From Limnohabitans sp. Rim11 (GTDB taxonomy: Bacteria; Pseudomonadota; Gammaproteobacteria; Burkholderiales; Burkholderiaceae_C), in NCBI RefSeq assembly GCF_001269365.1, contig NZ_CXOM01000003.1:248001-312000 (forward strand): a DNA stretch of 64,000 nucleotides, read 5' to 3'. The notes below the pieces were generated by a model. That model made no database searches. It saw nothing but the letters and a program-made list of their open reading frames with translations, and was not told where the DNA came from. Positions 34,275 through 42,567 of this stretch are shown one piece after another. Made by a program: the position numbers and the translations under genes. Each line of letters starts with the position of its first letter. Position 1 is the first letter of the stretch.

Positions 34275-36452
34275 TCAGTGAGAGCCTGGGCTTTGGCCAA
34301 AACTTTTGATGCCCGCTCGAATCAAGTCAGTGCTGATGCCGAGCGACCATGCTGCCGCAGAGGCCGCCAATACTTCGGTGCACGTGATGAATTGATTTTT
34401 GAACAGCTTGTCAATGGCGGGCAGTTGGCGGTTCAGTGCGTCAATCTCCTGATCACCTTGTGCCAAGACCAAATGATTTTTCCGCCAGAAAGCAACGCGG
34501 CCGTTTTCGCTGCGGTGCTTGACGATGAGGGGGTTGTCTTCTGAGCTGGCAAAGTAAGTGACTTCACCGTCGCAGTACTGCGCCAAATTGGCAACATCGG
34601 CATCGTCGGCATTGAGCACAGCCATGCCATTGGGTAAAACCACATCCATTTGGGTGCGAACCACATTGGGCATCTGCTCGTCACTCTGAATGTAAAGGTC
34701 TTGCAGTCCTTCGGCTTTGGGCATGGCGGTAATGACACCGACCAAGCAACGGTCGTAAGGCAAGCCCTCAGAAAGAAGGTGTCTAGCCGTAGTTTCAAAC
34801 ACAGCAGCTTCAACCGATCGGTTAATGAGCAAGCGCTGAGCCGACTCCCACTCCATACCGCTTTGATTTTGCAAGCAACGCTGCCCTAAGAACAAGCCTT
34901 TGGCTGAAGACAAACCAGTTTGCAGGCCTTGCAAATGCAATAACCAAGCAATGAGGTGCGAGGTGCCTGTGGTGTTTTCTTGACCAATGACCCCGACCAC
35001 TGGAATTCGGGGTTCTGAATCGGGGGCAAAAAGATGAGCCGCAATGGCTTGGCCCACGGGGCGGGGTTTGCCGGTGGCTGGCTTGAGGTGCATCAATAGG
35101 CCAGGGCCTGCATTGACTTCAACAATGGCTGCGCCCTGGGCTTTCATGGGTTTGGAGATGTCCTGGGCAACCAAATCAACGCCAGCGATGTCCAGGCCCA
35201 CAATGCGGGCTGCCAGGGCTGCCAGTTCAGCCACATCGGGGTGAACCAAATCGGTCACATCCATGGCCATGTTGCCGGTTCTCATGACCAAAACATGGCG
35301 GTCTTTTTCGGGGACGCTGCTGCCGGTCAGGCCTTGACGCTGCAGTTCTAAAACGGCAGTGGTGTGGTCCTTGAGGCGAATGGTGTCCAGCGGGAAATCT
35401 TCTTCTTCGCCGCGCCGAGGGTCGGAGTTGATTTGGATTTCGATCAGTTGTTCGACGGTGTGAATGCCATCGCCAATGACGCTGGCAACTTCACCTTTGT
35501 TGGCGGCGACCACTTGGCCACCGACTACCAACAAGCGATGCTCATCGCCCAAAATATGTCGCTCGACCAGGACATCGCTGCCTTCGGCTTCGGCCAAATG
35601 GTAGGCGGCTTCGATTTCGGCTTGGGTGCGCAACTCAAGTGAGACGCCACGGGCGTGGTTGCCATCGACGGGCTTGACGCAGACGGGCAGGCCAATGTCT
35701 TGGGCCGCTTCCCATGCTTCTTGAGGGGAAGACACATTGCGACCTTCTGGAACGGGCACGCCACAGTTGGCCAACAAGCTCTTGGTCAGGTCTTTGTCTT
35801 TGGAGACGCCTTCAGCAATGGCGCTGGTTTGGTCGGTTTCGGCAGTCCAGATGCGGCGCTGGTTGGCGCCGTAGCCCAATTGCACCAAATTGCCATTGTT
35901 GAGGCGAATGGCGGGAATATTGCGCTCGGCAGCGGCATCGACAATGCAGGCAGTACTGGGGCCTATGCACAGGCGGTCGACCATTTGGGTGAGATCGGCA
36001 ATGACTTGCTTGACGGGGAAGTCGCGGTTTTCGATGGCGGCCATGACCAAGTCGCGAGCAGCCTGAAGCGCTGCGCGGCTAACCACCTCGTTGCGCGTGC
36101 GAATGACGACTTTGTAGATACCTCGGGGGCCTGCCTCGCGGGCTTTACCAAAGCCCGTTTGCATGCCGGCGCGGTTTTGCAGCTCTAAAGCCACGTGTTC
36201 CATGATGTGGCCAGGCCATGTGCCTTCGGCCAATCTTTGAAGGAATCCACCTCGTTCACCTACGCTGCAGCGGTGCTCAATGAGGCCGGGCAGCATTGCT
36301 TGGAGGCGCTCATTGAAGCCTGGCAGGGTGTTGGAAGGGCAGTCTTCCAAATCGCCAATGTCGATCCACGCCTCAAGGACTGGGCGATACGTCCAGATGT
36401 TGGGACCCTTGAGGTGGGTCATCTTTAAAAATTTGATATCTTTAGAACTCAT
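34275..36452 (-). CDS. Cyanophycin synthetase-like protein CphA', with degenerate Mur-ligase part
   Basis: 725 aa from the ATG at 36452 (MSSKDIKFLKMTHLKGPNIW), which matches the family start; the longer frame to 36719 reads into the promoter region. N-terminal and ATP-grasp domains look complete (KDLTKSLLANCGVPVPEGR, VCVKPVDGNHARGVSLEL, VEVNAGPGLLMHLKPATG). The Mur-ligase P-loop is lost: GQENTTGTSH stands where GTNGKTT is expected. The protein ends at IKSFGQSPGSH, before the VPGRF segment, so the C-terminal lobe is absent. Paired cphA/cphA' genes are known in some betaproteobacteria. A single active ATP-grasp site is expected; the exact role is unproven. Confidence 0.88.
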   Translation of the reverse strand: MSSKDIKFLKMTHLKGPNIWTYRPVLEAWIDIGDLEDCPSNTLPGFNERLQAMLPGLIEHRCSVGERGGFLQRLAEGTWPGHIMEHVALELQNRAGMQTGFGKAREAGPRGIYKVVIRTRNEVVSRAALQAARDLVMAAIENRDFPVKQVIADLTQMVDRLCIGPSTACIVDAAAERNIPAIRLNNGNLVQLGYGANQRRIWTAETDQTSAIAEGVSKDKDLTKSLLANCGVPVPEGRNVSSPQEAWEAAQDIGLPVCVKPVDGNHARGVSLELRTQAEIEAAYHLAEAEGSDVLVERHILGDEHRLLVVGGQVVAANKGEVASVIGDGIHTVEQLIEIQINSDPRRGEEEDFPLDTIRLKDHTTAVLELQRQGLTGSSVPEKDRHVLVMRTGNMAMDVTDLVHPDVAELAALAARIVGLDIAGVDLVAQDISKPMKAQGAAIVEVNAGPGLLMHLKPATGKPRPVGQAIAAHLFAPDSEPRIPVVGVIGQENTTGTSHLIAWLLHLQGLQTGLSSAKGLFLGQRCLQNQSGMEWESAQRLLINRSVEAAVFETTARHLLSEGLPYDRCLVGVITAMPKAEGLQDLYIQSDEQMPNVVRTQMDVVLPNGMAVLNADDADVANLAQYCDGEVTYFASSEDNPLIVKHRSENGRVAFWRKNHLVLAQGDQEIDALNRQLPAIDKLFKNQFITCTEVLAASAAAWSLGISTDLIRAGIKSFGQSPGSH

Positions 36453-36522
36453 TTCCGCGTGCCTGACGATTCTGAGCGATGGCACGGGTCGATTCGTGTC
36501 CGGGGATACAATGGCCGGCCAG

Positions 36523-36551
36523 TTGCAGCACTGGCAATGATCGTCTGATAA
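36523..36551 (+). promoter_or_regulatory. Possible promoter for the cyanophycin-associated ABC gene
   Basis: TTGCAG and TGATAA are spaced by 17 nt, about 90 nt before the ABC gene, in the divergent region between it and cphA'. Confidence 0.35.
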
Positions 36552-36638
36552 ACAAGGTGCATGGGCTGTGTCCTGGCCGCTTCTTTTGCTGTTTTTGTTT
36601 GCCGCCAACACTAGTTGACTCTTGCTGTTTGAATTCTT

Positions 36639-38975
36639 ATGAACGCCATTACCCATCCTCCCATTGATTTTCTGGGATTGCCTATTTTCTGGCAGGAGGG
36701 CGTGTTGTCTCAAGTTCACCTTGGTGAAAACGTCCTAGCCTGGCTAGAGGTTGACCTGAATGAAGAATTAAGCTTCAAAAAAACCCTTGTTATTTTGACC
36801 GATCAAAGGGTCATCTCCACGGATGAAGCTCAAAAAAATTGGAATTCTTGGTCTTTGACCCCCGATTTGAGCCTTCGAGTGCTCGATCATGCAGGGGTTG
36901 GAACGCTTGCCTTGCACCAAGGGGGCACTCGTTTGGCCGCTTGGCGCTTCACCTTAGGCCTGGAAGCGGCCGTTCTGCGATGGAAATTGCGGTTTGAAAA
37001 CCGCTTGCTTCAGACCGGTCCCTCGTCATCTTTCATGGGGCAATCCTTGGATGGTCAAGTTCAAGGCGGAGCAGATTGGACCGAGCCAGGGGTTGCTCAA
37101 ATGCGGCACGTGTTGTGTCCTGTTTGTCAGAACGTGGTGGACGCTTCCGACGAAGAGTGTGCTGTTTGTCTAGAGAAAGAACAGGCGCCGCCTTCGACCT
37201 GGACACTGTTAAAACTTTGGCGTTTTGCCAAGCCCTATCAGTGGCAACTTTTGTTGGGCTTTGTTTTGACCCTGGCTTCCACCGCTGCAACCTTGGTGCC
37301 GCCTTATCTCACCATGCCCTTGATGGACGATGTGCTCATTCCTTATCAGAATGGCAAGGACATTGACCCCATGGTGGTGTCTTGGTATTTGTTGGGCCTG
37401 TTTGCTTCCGCCTTGGTGGCTTGGGGTTTGGGGTGGATCAAAACCTACATCTTGGCCTTGGTCTCTGAGCGCATTGGCGCTGATTTGAGAACCACCACCT
37501 ATCAACATTTATTGAAGCTTTCTTTGGAGTATTTCGGGGGCCGACGCACCGGCGATTTGATTGCCCGTATCGGCAGTGAAACCGATCGGATCAATGTCTT
37601 TTTGTCGCTCCACTTGCTTGACTTTGCGACAGACATTTTGATGATCATGATGACCGCCATCATCTTGTTCTCGATCAACCCCACTCTGGCTTTAGTGACT
37701 CTGTTGCCTCTGCCGTTCATTGGTTGGTTGATTCATGTGGTGCGCGAAAAACTTCGGACTGGCTTTGAGAAAATTGACCGTGTTTGGTCTGAAGTGACCA
37801 ATGTGTTGGCAGACACCATTCCGGGCATTCGGGTGGTCAAAGCCTTTGCACAAGAAGATCGTGAAGCTCAGCGTTTCATCGATGCCAACAAACACAATTT
37901 GGCCGTCAACGATCGACTCAACAGAGTCTGGTCTGTGTTCTCGCCGACGGTCACCTTGATGACCGAAATTGGCTTGCTGGTGGTCTGGGGTTTTGGTATT
38001 TGGCTGGTGTCAAAAGATCAAATCACGGTGGGCGTGTTGACAGCCTTCTTGGCCTACATCGGTCGCTTTTACACGCGCTTAGATTCCATGAGCCGCATTG
38101 TGTCGACCACCCAAAAAGCGGCTTCTGGCGCCAAACGTATTTTTGAAATTTTGGACCATGTCTCTAGCGTACCTGAGCCATTGAATCCCGTGGCTTTACC
38201 GAAGGTAGAGGGCCGAATTACCCTGACAGACGCAAGCTTCCGTTATGGCAATCGTGCGGTCATCAAGCAATTGAATTTGGACATCCAACCCGGTGAAATG
38301 ATTGGCCTGGTGGGTCACAGTGGTTCAGGCAAAAGCACCCTCGTTAACTTGATGTGCCGCTTTTATGATTTGTCAGAAGGTAGCATTGCCCTGGATGGCG
38401 TGGACATCAAGCAACTCAAAGTGGCCGACTACCGCAGGCACATTGGCTTGGTTTTACAAGAACCCTTCTTGTTCTTTGGCACCATTGCAGACAACATTGC
38501 CTATGGCATGCCCGATGCCACTCGCGAACAGATCGTGGCAGCCGCGCGTGCAGCCCATGCGCATGAGTTCATTTTGCGGATGCCTCAAGGCTATGACTCT
38601 TTGGTGGGCGAGCGAGGCCAAGGGCTGTCGGGCGGTGAGCGTCAACGCATTTCCATTGCACGTGCATTGCTCATCAACCCCCGCATATTGATTTTGGACG
38701 AAGCCACTTCGGCGGTAGATACCGAAACTGAAAAAGAAATTCAAAACGCATTGGACAACTTAGTCCGCGGCAGAACCACCATCGCCATTGCACACCGATT
38801 GTCCACGCTGCGCAAAGCAGACCGCCTGGTGGTCATGGACAAAGGCTTGATTGTGGAAGAGGGCACGCACGATGTGCTGATTGAAAGCAAGGGCGCTTAC
38901 TGGCGTTTGTACAAGGCCCAGCAAAGGCAGGCTGAGTCTGAAGGCGCTGTCTTAAGAGAAACGGCGACAGCATGA
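36639..38975 (+). CDS. Cyanophycin-associated ABC transporter (permease fused to ATPase)
   Basis: 778 aa, larger than a plain MsbA-type exporter (about 580 aa). The first 190 residues form an unusual extra region with a PH-like start (EVDLNEELSFKKTLVILTDQ) and a zinc-ribbon-like Cys set CPVC and CAVC near 165-182. A six-helix exporter domain follows (LTLASTAATLVPPYLTMPLM), then an ATPase with Walker A GHSGSGKST, signature LSGGERQR, Walker B LILDEATS and the H-loop in AIAHRL. It diverges from cphA' and overlaps the DUF1854 gene by 4 nt. This pair recurs beside betaproteobacterial cph genes, so it probably serves cyanophycin metabolism; the transported molecule is unknown. Confidence 0.9.
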   Translation: MNAITHPPIDFLGLPIFWQEGVLSQVHLGENVLAWLEVDLNEELSFKKTLVILTDQRVISTDEAQKNWNSWSLTPDLSLRVLDHAGVGTLALHQGGTRLAAWRFTLGLEAAVLRWKLRFENRLLQTGPSSSFMGQSLDGQVQGGADWTEPGVAQMRHVLCPVCQNVVDASDEECAVCLEKEQAPPSTWTLLKLWRFAKPYQWQLLLGFVLTLASTAATLVPPYLTMPLMDDVLIPYQNGKDIDPMVVSWYLLGLFASALVAWGLGWIKTYILALVSERIGADLRTTTYQHLLKLSLEYFGGRRTGDLIARIGSETDRINVFLSLHLLDFATDILMIMMTAIILFSINPTLALVTLLPLPFIGWLIHVVREKLRTGFEKIDRVWSEVTNVLADTIPGIRVVKAFAQEDREAQRFIDANKHNLAVNDRLNRVWSVFSPTVTLMTEIGLLVVWGFGIWLVSKDQITVGVLTAFLAYIGRFYTRLDSMSRIVSTTQKAASGAKRIFEILDHVSSVPEPLNPVALPKVEGRITLTDASFRYGNRAVIKQLNLDIQPGEMIGLVGHSGSGKSTLVNLMCRFYDLSEGSIALDGVDIKQLKVADYRRHIGLVLQEPFLFFGTIADNIAYGMPDATREQIVAAARAAHAHEFILRMPQGYDSLVGERGQGLSGGERQRISIARALLINPRILILDEATSAVDTETEKEIQNALDNLVRGRTTIAIAHRLSTLRKADRLVVMDKGLIVEEGTHDVLIESKGAYWRLYKAQQRQAESEGAVLRETATA

Positions 38976-39448
38976 GTGCCGAAGCTTTAAATATTCAATT
39001 TGATCAAAGCCCATCGGGTCGGTGGTTTTATGTCTCTGCTGAAGGTGTTCGTCACGATCACGTTTTGGCTGTTCGTTCTTTTCCGGTGGCTGCGCCCGAT
39101 GAGGGCATTGCTTTGGTGGACGTCGATGGCAAAGAGTTGCTTTGGATTCCGCAACTCAGTCACGTCGCCGAACAAGCGCGAGCCAACATTCAAAAAGCCA
39201 TCATGCAGCGTGAGTTCATGCCGCAAATTCTCAAGTTGTATGGCGTCAGCAGTTTTGTGACGCCCAGTACATGGGACATCGAAACAGACCGCGGACGCAC
39301 TTCATTGCTGCTGAAAGGCGAAGAGGATATTCGCCGTTTGTCCGGGACTGTTTTGCTGGTGACTGATGGTCATGGCGTGCAATTTCTCATTCGAGATTTG
39401 GCGCAAATGGACCGCTTCTCTAGAAAGCTCTTAGACCGCTTTTTATGA
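38972..39448 (+). CDS. DUF1854 family protein, cyanophycin-associated
   Basis: 158 aa. It has no signal peptide or membrane helix. Segments such as VRSFPVAAPDEGIALVDVDG, VTPSTWDIETDRGRTSLLLK and VTDGHGVQFLIRDLAQMDR fit the DUF1854 family, which is nearly always coded behind an ABC transporter of the type found upstream. The start overlaps the ABC stop (ATGA), so the two proteins are probably made in step. A cytoplasmic partner of the transporter is a reasonable guess. The last 6 nt overlap the convergent phosphoethanolamine transferase gene. Confidence 0.87.
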   Translation: MSAEALNIQFDQSPSGRWFYVSAEGVRHDHVLAVRSFPVAAPDEGIALVDVDGKELLWIPQLSHVAEQARANIQKAIMQREFMPQILKLYGVSSFVTPSTWDIETDRGRTSLLLKGEEDIRRLSGTVLLVTDGHGVQFLIRDLAQMDRFSRKLLDRFL

Positions 39449-41104
39449 CTTGCTTCGGCAGTCGGCGTGCACATCCAGTTTGGCTTGGTACACCTCGGTG
39501 CTGACGCCCATTAAGCCCAGCACGGAGTGAAAATAGTTGTCGTGTGTCAGTGGGGTTTCTGTCTTGTTTTTTAAGCAAGCACGTTGCAGTCCTGTTTGTT
39601 TTTCAAACGTGGGCGACCACCAGGTGATCCAAGGCACACGCTTTTGTACATCGGGCGCCACGCGGTAGGGTAGGCCGTGTAAATACAGGTTGTTTTCTCC
39701 CAATGACTCGCCATGGTCAGACACATACAACATGGCCGTTGCAGATTGGGACTCCGATTTTTTGAGCCACTGAATGGCTTGCGCTAAAAAGTGATCGGTA
39801 TAAAGAATGGTGTTGTCAAAAGAGTTGACCACTTGTTCGCGCGAACATTCTTGAAGCGCGTTGCTCTTGCATTCGGGCTGAAATTTTTTGAAATTGTCAG
39901 GCACACGCTTGTAGTACGCAGGGCCATGGCTGCCCATTTGGTGCATGACCACTACCACGCCTTTGGCTCGGCGATCGGCTGGCAAAGCCTGAATGCGTTC
40001 GTCCAATTGATGCAGCATGATTTCGTCAAAACACTCGCCACCCCTGCACAAGGAAGGATGTTGGAGCTCTTTGGTCAGGGCTTGCGGTACGCGTTCGCAA
40101 ACGCCTTTGCAGCCCGCTTGATTGTCAATCCACAGCACAGCCAGGCCGGCATGATGGAGGATATCAATGAGACTTTCGTAATTGTTTTTGCGAGACTCAA
40201 AGTCCTCTTTGCCCAAGTGAGAAAACATACAGGGGACAGAAGTCGCGGTACTGGTGCCACATGACATGACGCTGCGCAAGCTCACAATGTTTTCTTTGGC
40301 CAGCTCTGGCGTGGTGTTGCGTTCGTAGCCATTGACGCCAAAATTGCCCATCCTAGCGGTTTCCCCCAAGACTAACAAAAGCATAGGTGGCTTCTCGGTG
40401 GGTTTTAAAGTAGCCAACTTGGCATCTTGACCCACAGGCAGCACAGTCTTGTTGTCGCGCTGGAAGGGCTTGGCGGCAACCAAGCCGATGGCATAGTAAC
40501 TGTTGAGCGGATTGATCAAGTAGCGCAACTGGGTGTGGTTGCGCATGACGGACGAGAAGTCCTGAAAAATTGCCAGCAAGGAGGCTACAAGGACCGCAAG
40601 TGAGGCAACGAACAAGAGGGCGTTGCCAATCAACTGCTGACCCAAGCGAAGCGATTTGATGGGTGTTTTCCAAAGTGCCCAGCTAGGCAAGACGCCCAAG
40701 ATTGCAAAGCTCACCAACATGCGCCAATTGAACAAGTCCAAGGCTTCATGGGTATCCGTTTGAATCACGTTGGTAATCATGGTGCTGTCAATCACGATGC
40801 CATAGCTCATCATGAAATAAGCGCCACTGGCTGCACTTAAGAAGAAAACAGTGAGGACTGGTTTTAGGAACTTGCCCCAGTTGAACAGACTCAGCAGGGT
40901 GGTTAGCGCGGCAATGATGATGACGCCAAAGCCAATGGCAAAGCCCAGACCTCGAAGACCATTCACTTCAGGCAGTTGGTGTACTTGCTGCCACAGGGCG
41001 TAGTTGCCAGCGGTGGCAAGCCACAGACTGCCCAATAGCGCTACCCAAGCGGGATGCCATGCATTGGATTTGGAGGATTGAGATCTTTGGCGTTTGGATG
41101 TCAT
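39443..41104 (-). CDS. eptA: Phosphoethanolamine transferase (EptA type)
   Basis: 553 aa. About five N-terminal membrane helices (to residue 175) are followed by a periplasmic sulfatase-fold domain. Marks are LVLGETARMGNFGVNGYERN with the nucleophile Thr, SCGTSTATSVPCMFSHLGK, and the metal motif YVSDHGESLGENNLYLHGLP with VPWITW after it. The enzyme transfers phosphoethanolamine from phosphatidylethanolamine to lipid A or another surface sugar, which lowers negative charge and can raise resistance to cationic peptides. No two-component regulator is adjacent. The gene converges with DUF1854 and lies just downstream of a metallo-hydrolase gene on the same strand. Confidence 0.9.
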   Translation of the reverse strand: MTSKRQRSQSSKSNAWHPAWVALLGSLWLATAGNYALWQQVHQLPEVNGLRGLGFAIGFGVIIIAALTTLLSLFNWGKFLKPVLTVFFLSAASGAYFMMSYGIVIDSTMITNVIQTDTHEALDLFNWRMLVSFAILGVLPSWALWKTPIKSLRLGQQLIGNALLFVASLAVLVASLLAIFQDFSSVMRNHTQLRYLINPLNSYYAIGLVAAKPFQRDNKTVLPVGQDAKLATLKPTEKPPMLLLVLGETARMGNFGVNGYERNTTPELAKENIVSLRSVMSCGTSTATSVPCMFSHLGKEDFESRKNNYESLIDILHHAGLAVLWIDNQAGCKGVCERVPQALTKELQHPSLCRGGECFDEIMLHQLDERIQALPADRRAKGVVVVMHQMGSHGPAYYKRVPDNFKKFQPECKSNALQECSREQVVNSFDNTILYTDHFLAQAIQWLKKSESQSATAMLYVSDHGESLGENNLYLHGLPYRVAPDVQKRVPWITWWSPTFEKQTGLQRACLKNKTETPLTHDNYFHSVLGLMGVSTEVYQAKLDVHADCRSKS

Positions 41105-41130
41105 AGCCTGAAGTTTATCGCTTCAAACGC

Positions 41131-42495
41131 TCATCCTGGCCAAACAGAGGCATGCTCAGGCACCACAGCACGCATTTTGAGTTCTCTCTCAATTCGCTGG
41201 CGCAGGGCATCTGAGGCTTCACGCTCGCCATGAACCACATAAACTTGCGCTGGCGCTTGTGGCATTCTTTTCAACCAGGCCAAGAGTTGACTGCAATCGG
41301 CGTGGGCCGAAGCCGAACTCAGTTGAACAATTTCTGCTGCCACAGGCAGGTCTTTACCATGCAGTCGAATGGTGGCTGCACCACTGGCTAATGTTGCCCC
41401 GCGCGTGCCAGGCGACTGAAAGCCGGTCAGGATGACCATGTTGCGATGGTTGCCTACATGGTTGCCCAAATGATGCAACACGCGCCCACCCGTAGCCATG
41501 CCACTGGCTGACAAGATCACCATGGGGCCGTGTCGTTTAACCAAAGCTTTTGACTGTTCGGGTGTTGCGATCAGGGTCGCCACACGGTCCATGGCTTGCA
41601 CTTCAGCTGCGTTCAGTCGGTGCTCCCCCATGTGGCGCTTGAACAGGGCCGTGGTGTGAATGGCCATGGGGCTGTCAAGGAAAATGGGCAAGCCATGAGG
41701 AATTGCACCTTGCGCTTTGAGTTGTGCAATGCTGTGCAAAATGGCTTGTGCCCGACCCACTGCAAATACGGGAACCACTGCCACACCACCGCGTGCAGAA
41801 ACTCGCTTTAAGGCTTCCCCCAATTCTTCGTTGACGTTTTCTTCGGGGTGATTGCGATTGCCGTAAGTTGATTCAATTAGCACGGTATCGGCCTGTGGGG
41901 GTGCATCGGGAGGATTCATCAAGCTGTCGTCGGGTCGCCCCAAGTCGCCTGAAAAAAGGATGCGCCGACCTGCAACTTCCAGCAACAAACTGGCGGCACC
42001 CAAAATGTGTCCTGCGCTGCTGAACTTGGCATTCCACCCCTTGATGGGCTGAAACCATGCGTTGAGTTTTTCCACATGAAACTGTTGCAGGCAGTACTTG
42101 GCATCTTGCTTTGTGTACAGCGGCAATGCTGGGCTGTGTTTGGAATAGCCGTGTTTGTTGGCAAAGTAGGCGTCTTCCTCTTGAATGTGCCCACTGTCTG
42201 GCAACAAGATGCTGCACAAATCTCGCGTGCCTGACGTGCTGTGAACTTTGCCTTCAAAGCCATTGCGGGCTAGAAGCGGCAAGTAGCCACTGTGGTCCAA
42301 GTGGGCGTGCGTCAGAATGACTGCGTTGATATCTTTGGGTGGGGTCGGGCAAGGGTCCCAATTGCGCAAGCGCAATTGTTTGTAGCCCTGAAACAAACCG
42401 CAGTCGACCAACAGCTTTTTGCCATCATGCTCTACGCAGTACTTGGAACCCGTGACGGTGTCGGCACCGCCTAAGAAACGAATGTTGAGTGTCAT
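41131..42495 (-). CDS. MBL-fold metallo-hydrolase with beta-CASP domain
   Basis: 454 aa, typical of the COG1236 family. The metallo-beta-lactamase core has LTHAHLDHSGYLPLL (metal motif) near residue 55, FSSAGHILGAASLLLE and LFSGDLGRPDD. The beta-CASP insert has VPVFAVGRAQAILHSI, and the C-terminal RMMBL region has HAHADCSQLLAWLK and VYVVHGE. These proteins act as nucleases, mainly on RNA; this clade is often part of oxygen-limitation stimulons with universal stress proteins. A perfect FNR-type box lies 34 nt upstream of the ATG. A long inverted repeat directly before the start is described separately. Confidence 0.88.
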   Translation of the reverse strand: MTLNIRFLGGADTVTGSKYCVEHDGKKLLVDCGLFQGYKQLRLRNWDPCPTPPKDINAVILTHAHLDHSGYLPLLARNGFEGKVHSTSGTRDLCSILLPDSGHIQEEDAYFANKHGYSKHSPALPLYTKQDAKYCLQQFHVEKLNAWFQPIKGWNAKFSSAGHILGAASLLLEVAGRRILFSGDLGRPDDSLMNPPDAPPQADTVLIESTYGNRNHPEENVNEELGEALKRVSARGGVAVVPVFAVGRAQAILHSIAQLKAQGAIPHGLPIFLDSPMAIHTTALFKRHMGEHRLNAAEVQAMDRVATLIATPEQSKALVKRHGPMVILSASGMATGGRVLHHLGNHVGNHRNMVILTGFQSPGTRGATLASGAATIRLHGKDLPVAAEIVQLSSASAHADCSQLLAWLKRMPQAPAQVYVVHGEREASDALRQRIERELKMRAVVPEHASVWPG

Positions 42496-42498
42496 GAA

Positions 42499-42527
42499 TC
42501 CATGTTAGGCCGATGGCCCAACATGGA
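42499..42527. repeat. 29-bp inverted repeat before the metallo-hydrolase start
   Basis: Arms TCCATGTTAGGCC and GGCCCAACATGGA flank GAT with one mismatched pair. It lies between the dnaJ 3' end and the metallo-hydrolase ATG, 3 nt from that ATG. No T-run follows on either strand, so it is not a classical terminator. Confidence 0.6.
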
Positions 42528-42528
42528 C

Positions 42529-42542
42529 TTGATTTGGATCAA
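42529..42542. promoter_or_regulatory. FNR/ANR-type binding site
   Basis: TTGAT-TTGG-ATCAA (42529-42542) is a perfect match to the FNR/CRP-FNR consensus TTGAT-N4-ATCAA. It is upstream of the metallo-hydrolase on the minus strand. With a TAACAT -10 element (42507-42502) its centre would be about -40.5, close to the usual -41.5. Confidence 0.6.
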
Positions 42543-42567
42543 GAGAAGCGATGACTTCGATGCCGAC

